Assembly (NCBI RefSeq): GCF_009746125.1
Contig: NZ_CP041352.1
Coordinates: forward strand, 523,847-587,846
Reading direction: 5' to 3'
Source of the DNA: Casimicrobium huifangae
GTDB lineage: Bacteria; Pseudomonadota; Gammaproteobacteria; Burkholderiales; Casimicrobiaceae
DNA length: 64,000 nt
Both the position numbers and the translations under genes were made by a program. The notes below the pieces were generated by a model. That model was not told where the DNA came from. It searched no databases and saw only the letters and a list, made by a program, of their open reading frames with translations. How positions within the stretch are numbered: the stretch's first letter is position 1; every line of letters begins with the position of its first letter. This document shows positions 25,231 to 34,586 of the stretch, one piece after another.

Positions 25231-27126
25231 ATGGCTCTTCTCACTCTGCAAAACGCCCACCTCGCCTTTGGTCTCGCCGCGCTCCTCGATGGTGCGGATT
25301 TCGCCGTTGAAACCCGCGAACGGATCGGCCTGATCGGCCGTAACGGCGCCGGCAAGACCTCGCTGCTGAAGGTGCTGGCCGGCGTGCAGGCGCTGGACGA
25401 CGGCGCGATGGCGCAGCAAAGCGGCCTGCGGGTGACCACGGTGCCGCAGGAGCCGGTGTTTGCGCCCGACGCCACGGTGTTTGACGCCGTTGCCGAAGGC
25501 CTCGGGCATGTACGGGCGCTACGCGGGCTCTACGAGACGATGACCGCTGCCGGCGGCGACGCGCATGAGCTGGCTGACATGCAGCACGAGATCGACGCGC
25601 TCGACGGCTGGACCTGGGAATCGCGCGTCACCACCACGCTGACGCAGCTCTCGCTGGACGCCGCCACCAAGGTCGCAACGCTTTCCGGCGGGCTCAAGAA
25701 GCGGGTTGCCATCGCCCGCGCGCTGGTGGCCTCGCCCGATCTACTGCTGCTCGATGAACCAACCAACCATCTCGACCTCGCGGCGATTGCCTGGCTGGAG
25801 GAACTGCTGCGCAATTTCAAGGGCAGCGCCGTGATCATCAGCCACGATCGCGCGTTTCTCGATAACGTGGTCACCCGCATCATCGAGCTGGATCGCGGCA
25901 AGCTCACTACCTTCCCCGGCAACTATGCGGCCTACGAGACGCAGAAGGCGGCGCAGCTGGAGTTTGAGGCCACGGTCAACGCCAAGTTCGACAAGCTGCT
26001 GGCGCAGGAAGAAGTGTGGATTCGCAAGGGCGTGGAGGCGCGGCGCACCCGCAACGAGGGGCGCGTGCGGCGGCTGGAGGCGCTGCGGCTGACGCGCGCG
26101 GCACGGCGCGAAACGCTCGGCCGCGTGAAGCTGGAGATCACCAGTGGTGCGCAGTCCGGCAAGGTGATCGCCGAGCTGACCGACGTCAGCAAAGCCTTCG
26201 GCGACAAAGTGATCGTGAAGAATTTCACCGCCACCATCCTGCGCGGCGACAAGGTGGGGTTGGTCGGCCCGAACGGCATCGGCAAGACGACGCTGCTGAA
26301 ACTGATCCTCGGCGAGCTGGCGCCGGACAGCGGCAAGATCCGCACCGGCATGAACATGCAGATCGCGTACTTCGACCAGATGCGCGACGCGCTGGACGAG
26401 AACGCCACGCTCGGCGAATTCATCTCGCCGGGCAGCGACTGGATCGAGGTGGGCGGCAAGCGCACCCATGTGATGACCTATCTGCAGGACTTCCTGTTCC
26501 CGCCGGAGCGCGCCAACGCGCCGGTGAAGATGCTTTCGGGCGGTGAACGCAATCGCCTGCTGCTGGCGCGGCATTTCGCGAAAGAGGCGAATGTGCTGGT
26601 GCTCGACGAGCCGACGAACGATCTCGACATCGACACGCTGGAGCTGCTCGAAGACAAGCTGGCCAACTACGAGGGCACGGTGTTCATCGTCAGCCATGAC
26701 CGGCGCTTTCTCGATAACGTGGTCACCAGTTGCCTGGTCGCCGAAGGCAACGGCCTGTGGCGCGAATACGAAGGCGGTATCACCGACTGGCAGGCCCAGG
26801 CGCGCGTGATGGCGAGCCTGGTCGCGCCGGAGCAGACGGCCGCCCCCGCGCGCGCGCCAGCTGCCACGCCCGCACGCAACGCGAGCGCGGAGCCGGCGAA
26901 GGCTCGCGCCAAGCTCAGCTACAAGGAGCAGCGCGAACTCGACGCGCTACCCGGCCGCATCGAAGCGCTGGAGACCGAACAGACCGAGCTCAACACACTG
27001 CTCGCCGACGGCGCCATCTTTCAAAGTGACCCGAAGCGCGCCGCCGAAGCTGCCAAACGCGTCGGCGAACTCGACGAACTCATCTTCGCCGCCATGGAGC
27101 AGTGGGAGGCGCTGGCGTCGCGATGA
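25231..27126 (+). CDS. uup: ABC-F family ATPase, Uup-like
   Basis: This soluble protein of 631 residues has two ABC ATPase domains. Walker A motifs are GRNGAGKTS and GPNGIGKTT, signatures are LSGGLKKRVAIARA and LSGGERNRLLLARH, and Walker B segments are LLLLDEPTNHLD and VLVLDEPTNDLD. A charged inter-domain linker and a C-terminal coiled coil (about residues 560-630) fit Uup, which acts on ribosomes or branched DNA intermediates. There are no membrane spans. ATG at 25231 (MALLTLQNAHLAFG) is preferred on family grounds; ATG at 25207 is in frame next to the repeat. Confidence 0.92.
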   Translation: MALLTLQNAHLAFGLAALLDGADFAVETRERIGLIGRNGAGKTSLLKVLAGVQALDDGAMAQQSGLRVTTVPQEPVFAPDATVFDAVAEGLGHVRALRGLYETMTAAGGDAHELADMQHEIDALDGWTWESRVTTTLTQLSLDAATKVATLSGGLKKRVAIARALVASPDLLLLDEPTNHLDLAAIAWLEELLRNFKGSAVIISHDRAFLDNVVTRIIELDRGKLTTFPGNYAAYETQKAAQLEFEATVNAKFDKLLAQEEVWIRKGVEARRTRNEGRVRRLEALRLTRAARRETLGRVKLEITSGAQSGKVIAELTDVSKAFGDKVIVKNFTATILRGDKVGLVGPNGIGKTTLLKLILGELAPDSGKIRTGMNMQIAYFDQMRDALDENATLGEFISPGSDWIEVGGKRTHVMTYLQDFLFPPERANAPVKMLSGGERNRLLLARHFAKEANVLVLDEPTNDLDIDTLELLEDKLANYEGTVFIVSHDRRFLDNVVTSCLVAEGNGLWREYEGGITDWQAQARVMASLVAPEQTAAPARAPAATPARNASAEPAKARAKLSYKEQRELDALPGRIEALETEQTELNTLLADGAIFQSDPKRAAEAAKRVGELDELIFAAMEQWEALASR

Positions 27127-27143
27127 GCGATTGATTCGCCGCC

Positions 27144-27236
27144 ATCCGTAGCCTCGATGCAACGAAGTGGAATCGAGGGCAACCGTTAGCGACGGAAAAG
27201 TGCCTCGATTCCGCTTCGCTCCATCGCGGTTGCGAC
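27144..27236. repeat. Dispersed ~92-bp palindromic repeat, copy 1
   Basis: The element runs from ATCCGTAGCCTCGATGCAAC through a GCAACCGTTAGCGAC centre to CCTCGATTCCGCTTCGCTCC and the end near GCGAC. The two ends form a long imperfect stem. It fills the spacer between convergent uup and mutM. Copy 2 at 57965-58056 is about 85-90% identical by eye. Confidence 0.8.
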
Positions 27237-27247
27237 CGCCACAACGT

Positions 27248-28093
27248 CTACCTCTGACAATTCGGGCAATACACCGTCGCACGCCCACCGTGGCGCATGA
27301 GCTTGAGCAGTCCACCGCATTGCTTGCACGCTTGCCCGTCGCGGCCGTAGACGAAGTAGTCGAGCTGGAAGTAACCTGGCTCGCCGCTGGCATTGACGAA
27401 GTCGCGCAGCGTGGAGCCGCCGGCCTCGATGGCCTCTGCCAGCACTGCTTTCACCTCCTGCACCAGCCGCTCGTAGCGCGCCAGTGACACGCGGTTCGCC
27501 GCGCGGTTCGGGTGAATGCCGGCGCGGAACAAGGATTCGTTGGCGTAGATGTTGCCGACGCCGACCACCAGCGTGTTGTCCATCAGCGCCTGCTTGATCG
27601 GGCCGGGGCGGCGGCGTGTCTGCTCGAAGAGATAGGTACCGGTCAGCGCATCGGTGAGCGGCTCGGGGCCGAGGTGAGCGAGCAGCGGCTGGTCGCTGTC
27701 TGCCCCGGTAAATACGTGCATCGAGCCAAAGCGGCGCGGATCGTTGTAGCGCAGCAGATAGTGGCCAGCGTTTGTATCCAGGCGAAAGTCGACGTGGTCG
27801 TGCAGGCGCAATGGCACGTTGTCACCGGCGGCAATGGGGCGCGCGACAAAGCTGCCGGTCATGCCGAGATGAGCGAGCAGCGTCAGTGAGTCGCTGCCCG
27901 CGAGGCGCAACAGCAGATATTTGCTGCGACGTTCGACGCGCTCGATGCGGCGCCCGCGCAGCCGCTCGGCGAAGTCCGCCGCCACTGGCCAGCGCAGCCG
28001 CGGCTCACGCACGATGACGTCGTCAATACGGGCATCGACGAGGGTTGGGGCAAGGCCCCGGCAGACAGTTTCTACTTCGGGAAGTTCCGGCAT
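27248..28093 (-). CDS. mutM: Formamidopyrimidine-DNA glycosylase
   Basis: This base-excision repair enzyme removes 8-oxoguanine and ring-opened purines. The 281-residue protein starts MPELPEVETVCRGL, where the Pro after Met is the catalytic nucleophile. It contains KYLLLRL, LAHLGMTGSF, NDPRRFG and VGVGNIYANESLF. It ends with a zinc finger C-x2-C-x16-C-x2-C (CKQCGG to CPNC). The frame is open far upstream, but the ATG at 28093 is fixed by the obligatory N-terminal Pro. Divergent from the TPR gene. Confidence 0.97.
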   Translation of the reverse strand: MPELPEVETVCRGLAPTLVDARIDDVIVREPRLRWPVAADFAERLRGRRIERVERRSKYLLLRLAGSDSLTLLAHLGMTGSFVARPIAAGDNVPLRLHDHVDFRLDTNAGHYLLRYNDPRRFGSMHVFTGADSDQPLLAHLGPEPLTDALTGTYLFEQTRRRPGPIKQALMDNTLVVGVGNIYANESLFRAGIHPNRAANRVSLARYERLVQEVKAVLAEAIEAGGSTLRDFVNASGEPGYFQLDYFVYGRDGQACKQCGGLLKLMRHGGRATVYCPNCQR

Positions 28094-28147
28094 GCCGTGA
28101 GTGTAGAGGCCGCGTCCAGTCAGGTTTGCGGGTGTATGCTCGCCGCC

Positions 28148-29878
28148 ATGAAATATCGTCATCTGGCTATTCCTGTTGCGCTTGCCACTGCGGGCGCTGT
28201 TACGCTGTTTGCGCCCCTCGCGCAGGCACAGATGCCGCGGCCCATGTCGTCGCAGGCGGTGAATGATCGTGCCGTCGTGATGGGTATCCTCGCTGCCGAG
28301 TTCTCGTTGCAGCAGGGCGATGTGGCGAGCGCCGCCGCGACTTACTACGAGGTCGCCAAACGCACGCAGGATGCCAAGGTGGCCGAACGGGCGGTGGATC
28401 TGCTGGTGCGCACCCGCCGGGTGAATGATGCGAAGGAAATCGCCGCACTCTGGCAGGTCGCCGATCCGGACGCCATCCGTCCGCTGCAGATCGCACTGGC
28501 GCTGGCCCTGACCAGTCAGGACGAGACTCGCGCGCAGCAGGCGGTGACCCGCGTACTGTCGTTGCCAGAGGAGAAGCGGGCCGAGGCGGTGATGGACGTG
28601 GCGCGACAGCTGGCGCAGTACCGCGACCGCGATGCGGCTGTGAAGCTGGCGTCGGTGTTCACCGAGCGTCTGCCGAAGCTGCCGGAATCGTATTACGCGC
28701 TGTCGGTGGCAAGCACGGGCAACAACAATGCACGCATTAACGAGTCGATGCTGGCGATTGACCGTGCGCTGGCGCTGCGCCCGGACTGGCCGCAGGCCGT
28801 GGCGGTGAAGTCGCGCCTGCTGCTTGCGCGTTCGGCGGCCGGTAAAGAGGGCGCCGCCGATCGCGCCGCCGCGATGTCGGTGCTCGAAAAGGCGATTGCC
28901 GCCGCGCCGGACAGCCGCGAACTGCGGGTGCTGGCGGCGCGCACGGAGTTCGATCTGGAAAATTTCGCAGAAGCGCGCAAGCGCTTCCTCGCGCTGGCTG
29001 ACGAAGGCAAGGAAGATGCCGAGGAGATGCGTCTGGCGGCAGCATTGTCGGCCTATCACGCCAAGGATTGGGTGACGGCGGACCGCGAATTCAGCGAGGC
29101 GCTTGAGGCTGATCGCGGCGACCCGGCGGCAGTGCGCTACTACCTGGGCCGCATTTCGGAAAGCCAGAAGCGCTGGGCAGAGGCTGTTGAGCGCTACTCG
29201 CAGGTGCCGCCGAGCGAGCGCTACTGGGAATCGCAACTGCGCGTGGCCAACGCGCTGGCGCAGGACAAGCAGATGCTGCAGGCGGTGGCGCACCTGCGTG
29301 CGTTGAAGCCCGGTAACGCGCTGGAGCGTTTGAGTCTGGCGCAAACTGAATCGGCGTTATGGCGCGATGCTGGCGAGAACGTGAAGGCGTTTGAGGCACT
29401 CGACGCAGCATTGGTTGTCGACAGTGAAGATGCTGACCTGCTCTATGAAAGCGCGATGCTGGCCGAGCGCATTGATCGAATGGACGAGGCGGAGAAGCGG
29501 TTGCGCAAGGTGATTGCACTGCAACCGAAGCGCGCCCACGCCTACAACGCGCTTGGCTACAGTTTTGCTGATCGCAACATCAATCTTGATGAGGCACGCA
29601 CGCTGATCGAGAAAGCGCACGAACTGGCACCCGATGATGCCGCAATCCTCGACAGCATGGGCTGGATTGCCTTCCGGCAGGGCCGGCTGGAAGATGCTGC
29701 GGCCTATCTGAAGCGGGCGTTCGACAAGTTTCAGGATGGCGAAATCGCCGCCCACCTCGGCGAAGTGCTGTGGGCGCTGGGCCGCAAGGATGAGGCGCGG
29801 GGCATCTGGCAGACACAACTGAAAGCGCAGCCGGACAGCGACATCCTGAAAAAGACGATGGCGCGTCTGGAGCGCTGA
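28148..29878 (+). CDS. Secreted TPR-repeat protein upstream of lolB
   Basis: This 576-residue protein has a signal peptide (residues about 1-26, ending PLAQAQ) and an array of TPR-type helix pairs. The clearest lie near the C-terminus (ADLLYESAMLAERIDRMDEA, HAYNALGYSFADRNINLDEA, AAILDSMGWIAFRQGRLEDA). It is probably periplasmic or outer-membrane associated, as a protein-interaction scaffold. ATG at 28148 is chosen because the signal peptide then begins MKYRHLAIPVAL. The lolB ATG directly follows its stop, so the two are cotranscribed. Confidence 0.87.
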   Translation: MKYRHLAIPVALATAGAVTLFAPLAQAQMPRPMSSQAVNDRAVVMGILAAEFSLQQGDVASAAATYYEVAKRTQDAKVAERAVDLLVRTRRVNDAKEIAALWQVADPDAIRPLQIALALALTSQDETRAQQAVTRVLSLPEEKRAEAVMDVARQLAQYRDRDAAVKLASVFTERLPKLPESYYALSVASTGNNNARINESMLAIDRALALRPDWPQAVAVKSRLLLARSAAGKEGAADRAAAMSVLEKAIAAAPDSRELRVLAARTEFDLENFAEARKRFLALADEGKEDAEEMRLAAALSAYHAKDWVTADREFSEALEADRGDPAAVRYYLGRISESQKRWAEAVERYSQVPPSERYWESQLRVANALAQDKQMLQAVAHLRALKPGNALERLSLAQTESALWRDAGENVKAFEALDAALVVDSEDADLLYESAMLAERIDRMDEAEKRLRKVIALQPKRAHAYNALGYSFADRNINLDEARTLIEKAHELAPDDAAILDSMGWIAFRQGRLEDAAAYLKRAFDKFQDGEIAAHLGEVLWALGRKDEARGIWQTQLKAQPDSDILKKTMARLER

Positions 29879-30517
29879 ATGACCGGCAACTTGCGGTACG
29901 ACGCGGGCAAGGTCCGCGTCGGGCGGTGGTGGTATTGGCCGCTGGCCGCATTGCTGGCGCTTTCGGGTTGTGCCGGCGTGGCCACGATGCCGCCGGCAAC
30001 ACCATCGACCGCACCGGCGACGGCGACAATGATCACGCCGCGAGCGCAGTTTTCGATGGCGGGGCGGTTCAGTGCAAAGGGGGAGCGCGAGCAGGCGAGC
30101 GGCCAGTTCCGCTATACCGAAACGCCCGCGCGACGCACACTCAGCCTGTTCTCACCGCTAGGCACTGCGCTGGCCGAGGTGGTCGCTGAGGGCGGTGTGG
30201 TGACGCTGACCGACGCCAACGGCGGGCGCCAGGTCGCGACCAGCGTTGCCGAGCTGTTGCGCCCAATGATCGATTTGCCGGTGCAGGACGCCGCGCTGTC
30301 GGCATGGTTGCAGGGGTTGCCAGCCGCTGGCGAGCAGGCGACTGCGGTCGAGCGGGATGTTGCCGGCTGGCCGCTGAGGTTCCGGCAGTCCGGCTGGGAC
30401 ATTGAAATCGGTGCGCGGCAGGCTGACACCGGCGCGCCGCGCCGGATGCGCTGGAGCCTGCCGGCGCAGCCCGAGGTTGAAGTGCGCTGGGTGATCGACG
30501 AATGGGCAGCGCCGTGA
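29879..30517 (+). CDS. lolB: Outer-membrane lipoprotein insertion protein LolB
   Basis: This protein receives lipoproteins from LolA and inserts them into the outer membrane. The 212-residue precursor has an N-terminal signal and lipobox LLALSGC (Cys near residue 31). The mature domain shows the LolB pattern SMAGRFSAKGEREQASGQFRY and TLSLFSPLGTALAEV, and ends VRWVIDEW. The position between a TPR protein and ispE is typical for betaproteobacteria. No gap to the gene before it and a short overlap with ispE indicate an operon. Confidence 0.9.
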   Translation: MTGNLRYDAGKVRVGRWWYWPLAALLALSGCAGVATMPPATPSTAPATATMITPRAQFSMAGRFSAKGEREQASGQFRYTETPARRTLSLFSPLGTALAEVVAEGGVVTLTDANGGRQVATSVAELLRPMIDLPVQDAALSAWLQGLPAAGEQATAVERDVAGWPLRFRQSGWDIEIGARQADTGAPRRMRWSLPAQPEVEVRWVIDEWAAP

Positions 30518-31407
30518 CGTCGGCGAGCACCACGCAATCGCTGACGCTACCGGCGCCGGCCAAGCTGAACTTGTTTTTGCACGTGACCGGGCGCCGCGCT
30601 GACGGCTATCACCTGCTGGAAAGCGTGTTTGTGCCGATCAACCTGGCTGACACGATCAGGTTGACCCGGCGCAGCGATGGTGTCGTCCGCCTTGTCGATC
30701 CGCCGCCGGGCCTGGACGAGCAGAACGAGCTGTGCTGCCGCGCGGCGCGGGCGTTGCAGGCGGCCACGGGCTGTGCGCTCGGGGTTGATATTCAGGTCAG
30801 CAAACGCATCCCGCAGGGCGCTGGTCTGGGCGGCGGCAGCTCGGATGCCGCCACTACCTTGCTGGGACTCAATCAACTGTGGGGGCTGGGCCAATCGCGC
30901 GAAGCATTGCAGCAAGTAGCGGCCAGTCTCGGTGCTGACGTACCCTTCTTTGTGTTCGGTCGGCCGGCGTTGGCGCGTGGTGTTGGTGAGCGCCTGCTCG
31001 CGGTCACGATGCCGGTGACAGATTACGTGCTGGCTTTTCCCGGCGCAGGTGTGGCGACGGCGAACGTCTTCACCGACCCGCAGCTCAAGCGCGACACACC
31101 GGCCAACGCGGGCGCCGTGTTCATGCTGGACCACGGTCATAACGATCTGCAGCCGGTGGCCGAACGGCTGGAGCCGCGCATCGGCGCCTTGCTGGCGGAC
31201 TTGGCACATCTGTGCCCGCCCGGCATCGCGCCGCGCATGACAGGCTCCGGCGCCTGCGTGTTTGCGAGGGCTCACAATCACGAGGCCGCCAGCGAAATCG
31301 CGCGACAACTTGAGCAGTCAGGCTGGCAAAGCTGGGCCGTCCGCACCATCGCCCGGCATCCGCTGTTCGCGATGGCGCTTTCAGCAACAGACAGTGCTAT
31401 AATTTAA
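30502..31407 (+). CDS. ispE: 4-diphosphocytidyl-2-C-methyl-D-erythritol kinase
   Basis: This GHMP kinase phosphorylates CDP-methylerythritol in the MEP isoprenoid pathway. The 301-residue protein has the early PAPAKLNLFLHVTGRRADGYH motif, the GHMP glycine-rich loop IPQGAGLGGGSSDAATTL (about residues 108-125), GADVPFFVFG, and the late MTGSGACVFA. ATG at 30502 overlaps lolB by 16 bp; a GTG at 30514 overlapping the lolB stop (GTGA) is an equal alternative. The stop region also carries the tRNA-Gln promoter. Confidence 0.95.
   Translation: MGSAVTSASTTQSLTLPAPAKLNLFLHVTGRRADGYHLLESVFVPINLADTIRLTRRSDGVVRLVDPPPGLDEQNELCCRAARALQAATGCALGVDIQVSKRIPQGAGLGGGSSDAATTLLGLNQLWGLGQSREALQQVAASLGADVPFFVFGRPALARGVGERLLAVTMPVTDYVLAFPGAGVATANVFTDPQLKRDTPANAGAVFMLDHGHNDLQPVAERLEPRIGALLADLAHLCPPGIAPRMTGSGACVFARAHNHEAASEIARQLEQSGWQSWAVRTIARHPLFAMALSATDSAII
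31395..31403 (+). promoter_or_regulatory. Extended -10 promoter for tRNA-Gln inside the ispE 3' end
   Basis: TGC-TATAAT is a perfect extended -10 element in the last codons of ispE, about 60 bp before the tRNA. No convincing -35 lies 16-18 bp upstream, as is common for extended -10 promoters. The stop TAA of ispE is 2 bp downstream. Confidence 0.6.
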
Positions 31408-31462
31408 GGCTTCCTGCGGTTGATTGGTAAGGTAAACCTTGCCGGGAATTGCCGGAAAGCGT

Positions 31463-31539
31463 AGGGGAGTCGCCAAGTCGGTTAAGGCATCGGATTTTGA
31501 TTCCGACATTCGAGGGTTCGATTCCTTCCTCCCCTGCCA
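31463..31539 (+). tRNA. tRNA-Gln (UUG anticodon), CCA encoded
   Basis: The cloverleaf folds by hand. The acceptor is AGGGGAG/CTCCCCT. The D arm is GCC/GGC. The anticodon stem is TCGGA/TCCGA with loop TTTTGAT, giving anticodon TTG. The T arm is GAGGG-TTCGATT-CCTTC. A discriminator G and an encoded CCA follow at 31536-31539. The mature tRNA is 74 nt plus CCA. The anticodon reads CAA and CAG (Gln). Its place between ispE and prs is a common betaproteobacterial arrangement. Confidence 0.96.
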
Positions 31540-31550
31540 CCAACAGCTAA

Positions 31551-31588
31551 AGCGGTCTTTGAGCAAACCTCCAAGGCCGCTTTTTTTT
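31551..31588 (+). terminator. Terminator after tRNA-Gln
   Basis: AGCGGTCTT pairs with AAGGCCGCT (9 bp with one G-U pair) and is followed by eight T residues (31581-31588). It would end the ispE/tRNA transcript before prs. Confidence 0.85.
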
Positions 31589-31682
31589 CAGTAGCGCCAG
31601 CGGCGTCGATTTCGGCAATCCCGGATCGTTCCTGCTGCCGGCAGACCGGCCGCCCCATAACGAGATCGCAGACAGGCCCGCC

Positions 31683-32645
31683 ATGAGCTTCCACGACATG
31701 ATGGTCTTTACCGGCAACGCCAACGCCAGGCTTGCCCATTCCGTCGTCGAGCATCTGGGCATGCGCCTGGGCAAGGCGCAGGTCGGCCGCTTCTCGGATG
31801 GCGAAGTCAACGTCGAAATCCTCGAAAACGTCCGCGGTCGCGACGTCTTCGTGCTGCAATCGACCTGCGCGCCAACCAACGACAACCTGATGGAGCTGGT
31901 GATCATGGTGGACGCGCTGAAGCGTGCGTCCGCTGGCCGTATCACCGCTGCCATGCCGTACTTCGGTTACGCGCGTCAGGATCGCCGTCCACGCTCCGCC
32001 CGCGTCGCCATCTCGGCGAAAGTGGTGGCCGACATGCTGACCGCAGTGGGCGTAGACCGCGTGCTGACGATGGATCTGCACGCCGACCAGATTCAGGGCT
32101 TCTTCAACATCCCGGTCGACAACATTTACGCCACCCCGATCCTGCTGGCCGATATCTGGAAGCAGAAGTACGACAACCTGCTGGTGGTGTCGCCCGATGT
32201 GGGCGGCGTGGTACGCGCTCGCGCGGTGGCGAAGCGTCTGGACACCGATCTCGCCATCATCGACAAACGTCGCCCGAAGGCGAACGTGTCGGAAGTGATG
32301 AACATCATCGGCGATGTACGTGGTCGCACCTGCCTGATCATGGACGATATCGTCGATACCGCCAACACGTTGTGCAAGGCGGCGCAGGCGCTCAAGGACA
32401 ACGGTGCGGTGAAGGTGATCGCCTACTGCACGCATGCGGTGCTGTCGGGGGAAGCGGTCAACCGCATCGCCGGCCCGTCCCTCGATTCGCTGGTGGTGAC
32501 TGACACCATTCCGCTGTCGAAAGAGGCCGAAGTGCTGGCGGCCAATGGTGGCAAGATTCGCCAGATTTCGAGCGCGCAGCTGATCGCCGAAACCATGCAG
32601 CGGATCAGCAACGAAGATAGCGTTTCGTCGTTGTTCACCGAATAG
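31683..32645 (+). CDS. prs: Ribose-phosphate pyrophosphokinase
   Basis: This enzyme makes PRPP from ribose-5-phosphate and ATP for nucleotide, histidine and tryptophan synthesis. The 320-residue protein has family landmarks [33 protein letters not shown], the [11 protein letters not shown] metal/ATP region, [13 protein letters not shown] and the PRPP-binding loop [15 protein letters not shown] at 31683 is used. It follows a terminator, so it has its own promoter in 31589-31682. rplY follows after 90 bp. Confidence 0.97.
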   Translation: MSFHDMMVFTGNANARLAHSVVEHLGMRLGKAQVGRFSDGEVNVEILENVRGRDVFVLQSTCAPTNDNLMELVIMVDALKRASAGRITAAMPYFGYARQDRRPRSARVAISAKVVADMLTAVGVDRVLTMDLHADQIQGFFNIPVDNIYATPILLADIWKQKYDNLLVVSPDVGGVVRARAVAKRLDTDLAIIDKRRPKANVSEVMNIIGDVRGRTCLIMDDIVDTANTLCKAAQALKDNGAVKVIAYCTHAVLSGEAVNRIAGPSLDSLVVTDTIPLSKEAEVLAANGGKIRQISSAQLIAETMQRISNEDSVSSLFTE

Positions 32646-32653
32646 ATTTTTCT

Positions 32654-32672
32654 GCGCAGCAAAATGCTGCGC
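32654..32672 (+). promoter_or_regulatory. Stem-loop between prs and rplY
   Basis: GCGCAGCA-AAA-TGCTGCGC, a perfect 8-bp stem 8 bp after the prs stop. Only TTT follows a few bases later, so termination would be partial. It may attenuate read-through into rplY. Confidence 0.45.
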
Positions 32673-32735
32673 GGCCTTTGACGTCACCCTGGTCGCGGGG
32701 TCACGACAAAACTCATCAACACTGGAGTTACAAAA

Positions 32736-33416
32736 ATGGCAACCGAATTCACCGCGTTCGCGCGGACAGCGCAAGGCAGTAGTGCGAGCCGCCGCCTGCG
32801 CAACACGGCCAAAGTGCCGGGCATCGTCTATGGTGGCGAAGCCAAGCCGGAACTGATCGAGCTCGATCACAATGCCCTGTGGCATGCCCTCAAGAAGGAA
32901 GACTTCCACAGCTCGATCCTGACCATGACGCTCGGCAGCGCCACGAGTCAGGTGTTGCTGCGCGATGTGCAGTATCACCCGTTCAAACAGCTGATCCAGC
33001 ACATCGACTTCCAGCGCGTTGACGCCAACAAGAAGCTGCACATGAAAGTGCCGGTGCACTTCGTCAATCAGGAAGTCTCGCCGGCGGTCAAACTCTCGGC
33101 CGCCATCGTCAACCACGTGTTGAACGAAGTCGAAGTCGCCTGCCTGCCAAAGGATCTGCCGCGCTTCATCGAGGTGGACCTGAAAGACCTCAAGGCTGGC
33201 GAATCGATCCACGCTGCTGACGTCAAGCTGCCGAGCGGCGTGAGCCTGGTGTTCCACGGCCGCAACAAGGATGCCGTGTTTGCGACTGCTTCCGTTGTTG
33301 CCGAAGAAGCTGCCGTCGAAGGCGCGCCGGTTGCTGCTGCTGAAGTTGCAGCTTCCAAGCAGAAGGCGCCGGCCGCAGCCGCTGCCGCTCCGGCGAAAGA
33401 CGCGAAGAAGAAGTAA
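32736..33416 (+). CDS. rplY: 50S ribosomal protein L25/general stress protein Ctc
   Basis: This is the 5S rRNA-binding ribosomal protein of the long (TL5/Ctc) type. The 226-residue protein has an N-terminal L25 domain (about 1-95: [41 protein letters not shown]). A C-terminal beta domain covers about 100-190, and an Ala/Lys-rich tail ends KDAKKK. An ACTGGAG site precedes the ATG. In many relatives pth follows, but here a convergent reductase gene lies next. Confidence 0.95.
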   Translation: MATEFTAFARTAQGSSASRRLRNTAKVPGIVYGGEAKPELIELDHNALWHALKKEDFHSSILTMTLGSATSQVLLRDVQYHPFKQLIQHIDFQRVDANKKLHMKVPVHFVNQEVSPAVKLSAAIVNHVLNEVEVACLPKDLPRFIEVDLKDLKAGESIHAADVKLPSGVSLVFHGRNKDAVFATASVVAEEAAVEGAPVAAAEVAASKQKAPAAAAAAPAKDAKKK

Positions 33417-33461
33417 TCTTGTCGTCGCATTGTTGCCGGATTCAACACCGACAACCCAAGG

Positions 33462-33490
33462 AAAAAGGCCCGCAACTGCGGGCCTTTTTT
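33462..33490. terminator. Bidirectional terminator between rplY and aldo/keto reductase
   Basis: AAAAAGGCCCGC-AACT-GCGGGCCTTTTTT: a strong GC stem with T-runs on both strands. It ends rplY on the plus strand and the reductase gene on the minus strand, whose stop codon overlaps it by 2 bp. Confidence 0.9.
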
Positions 33491-34532
33491 ATGCGGTTGG
33501 ATGCAGGTATCGGTTGCTGATGGCGTCCACCTCGGCAATCAGCTCGGGTGACAATTTCGTCTGGTAAGACTTGCGTACCTGATCAAGCTGCGCGACCGAA
33601 GTGCCGCCGATGATCAGGCTGCCGACAAACCAGCGGGTCGCGGCGAACGACATCGCCAGTTCGGTGATGGTCATGCCATGTTTGCGCGCGAGCGCTGCGT
33701 ACTCCTCGGTGGCGACGTGCGCCAGCGGGCGACGATAGCGTCCGCCCATGGTTTCGCCGAATTTCTGGAAGCGCGATCCCACTGGCAGCGCACCGTTGAG
33801 ATACTTGCCGGTCAGCATGCCCATGCCGAGCACGCTGTACGCCAGCAGGGGAACCTGCTCGCGATAGCTTACTTCGGCGAGATCGCCCTCGAAACTGCGG
33901 TTGAGCAGGCAATACGGATTCTGGATTGACGCGGGCTTTGGTGCGCCCAGTTGCTCCGCCGCGCGGCAGAACATCGTCGTACCCCAGGCGGTTTCGTTGG
34001 ACAGGCCATAGCCGCCGATCTTGCCTTGCTTGATCAGCGTCTGCATGGCCTCGACCTGTTCGACGATCGGCACAGTGGGCCGCTCCTTGCCGCTGTCAAA
34101 GCGCCAGGTGCCGAACGCCGCGACATTACGGTCAGGCCAGTGAATCTGGTAGAGGTCGATGAAGTCCGTCTGCAGCCGGCGTAGCGAGCCTTCGCAGGCA
34201 TCAATGATGTTGGCCTTGGTCAACGCCGTGGCCCCGTTGCGAATCCAGTCACGCCGGCCAGGCCCCGCGATCTTGCTGGCAACAACGACCTTCTGCCGAT
34301 TGCCTGGCTTTGCCAGCCAGTTACCAAGAATGATCTCGGTGCGCATGCCGGTCTCGGCGCACGGCGGCACCGGATACATCTCGGCGGTGTCGACAAAATT
34401 GATGTCGTGCTCCACCGCCCATTCAAGCTGGGCGTGGGCCTCGGCCTCGTTGTTCTGCTCACCCCAGGTCATGGTGCCGAGCGAAAGGACGGAGACGTTC
34501 AGATTGGCGTGAAAAAGCGGGCGGCGTTCCAT
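33489..34532 (-). CDS. Aldo/keto reductase (Tas-like)
   Basis: This 347-residue NADP(H)-dependent (beta/alpha)8 oxidoreductase has SVLSLGTMTWGEQNNEAEA at the start, catalytic-region FVDTAEMYPVPP (Asp/Tyr), VVVASKIAGPG (Lys), DFIDLYQIHWPDR (His) and KIGGYGLSNETAWG. The order and the WGEQN and MYPVPP signatures match the E. coli Tas group. The physiological substrate is unknown. It is monocistronic and convergent with rplY, filling the position where pth often stands. Confidence 0.9.
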   Translation of the reverse strand: MERRPLFHANLNVSVLSLGTMTWGEQNNEAEAHAQLEWAVEHDINFVDTAEMYPVPPCAETGMRTEIILGNWLAKPGNRQKVVVASKIAGPGRRDWIRNGATALTKANIIDACEGSLRRLQTDFIDLYQIHWPDRNVAAFGTWRFDSGKERPTVPIVEQVEAMQTLIKQGKIGGYGLSNETAWGTTMFCRAAEQLGAPKPASIQNPYCLLNRSFEGDLAEVSYREQVPLLAYSVLGMGMLTGKYLNGALPVGSRFQKFGETMGGRYRRPLAHVATEEYAALARKHGMTITELAMSFAATRWFVGSLIIGGTSVAQLDQVRKSYQTKLSPELIAEVDAISNRYLHPTA

Positions 34533-34586
34533 GATGTAGCTAAGCGTGAGCGAATAGCGCAGTTTAGCGAAGCGTTGTGCACACTC

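Noticed and set aside
23694-25509. Two frames of about 480-515 codons overlapping fadD (one opposite strand, one same strand in another frame)
   Set aside because: fadD carries all expected motifs; these translations are biased shadows with no ribosome-binding site or domain.
31482-33257. 591-codon minus-strand frame opposite prs and rplY
   Set aside because: It is antisense to two conserved genes, the tRNA and a terminator.
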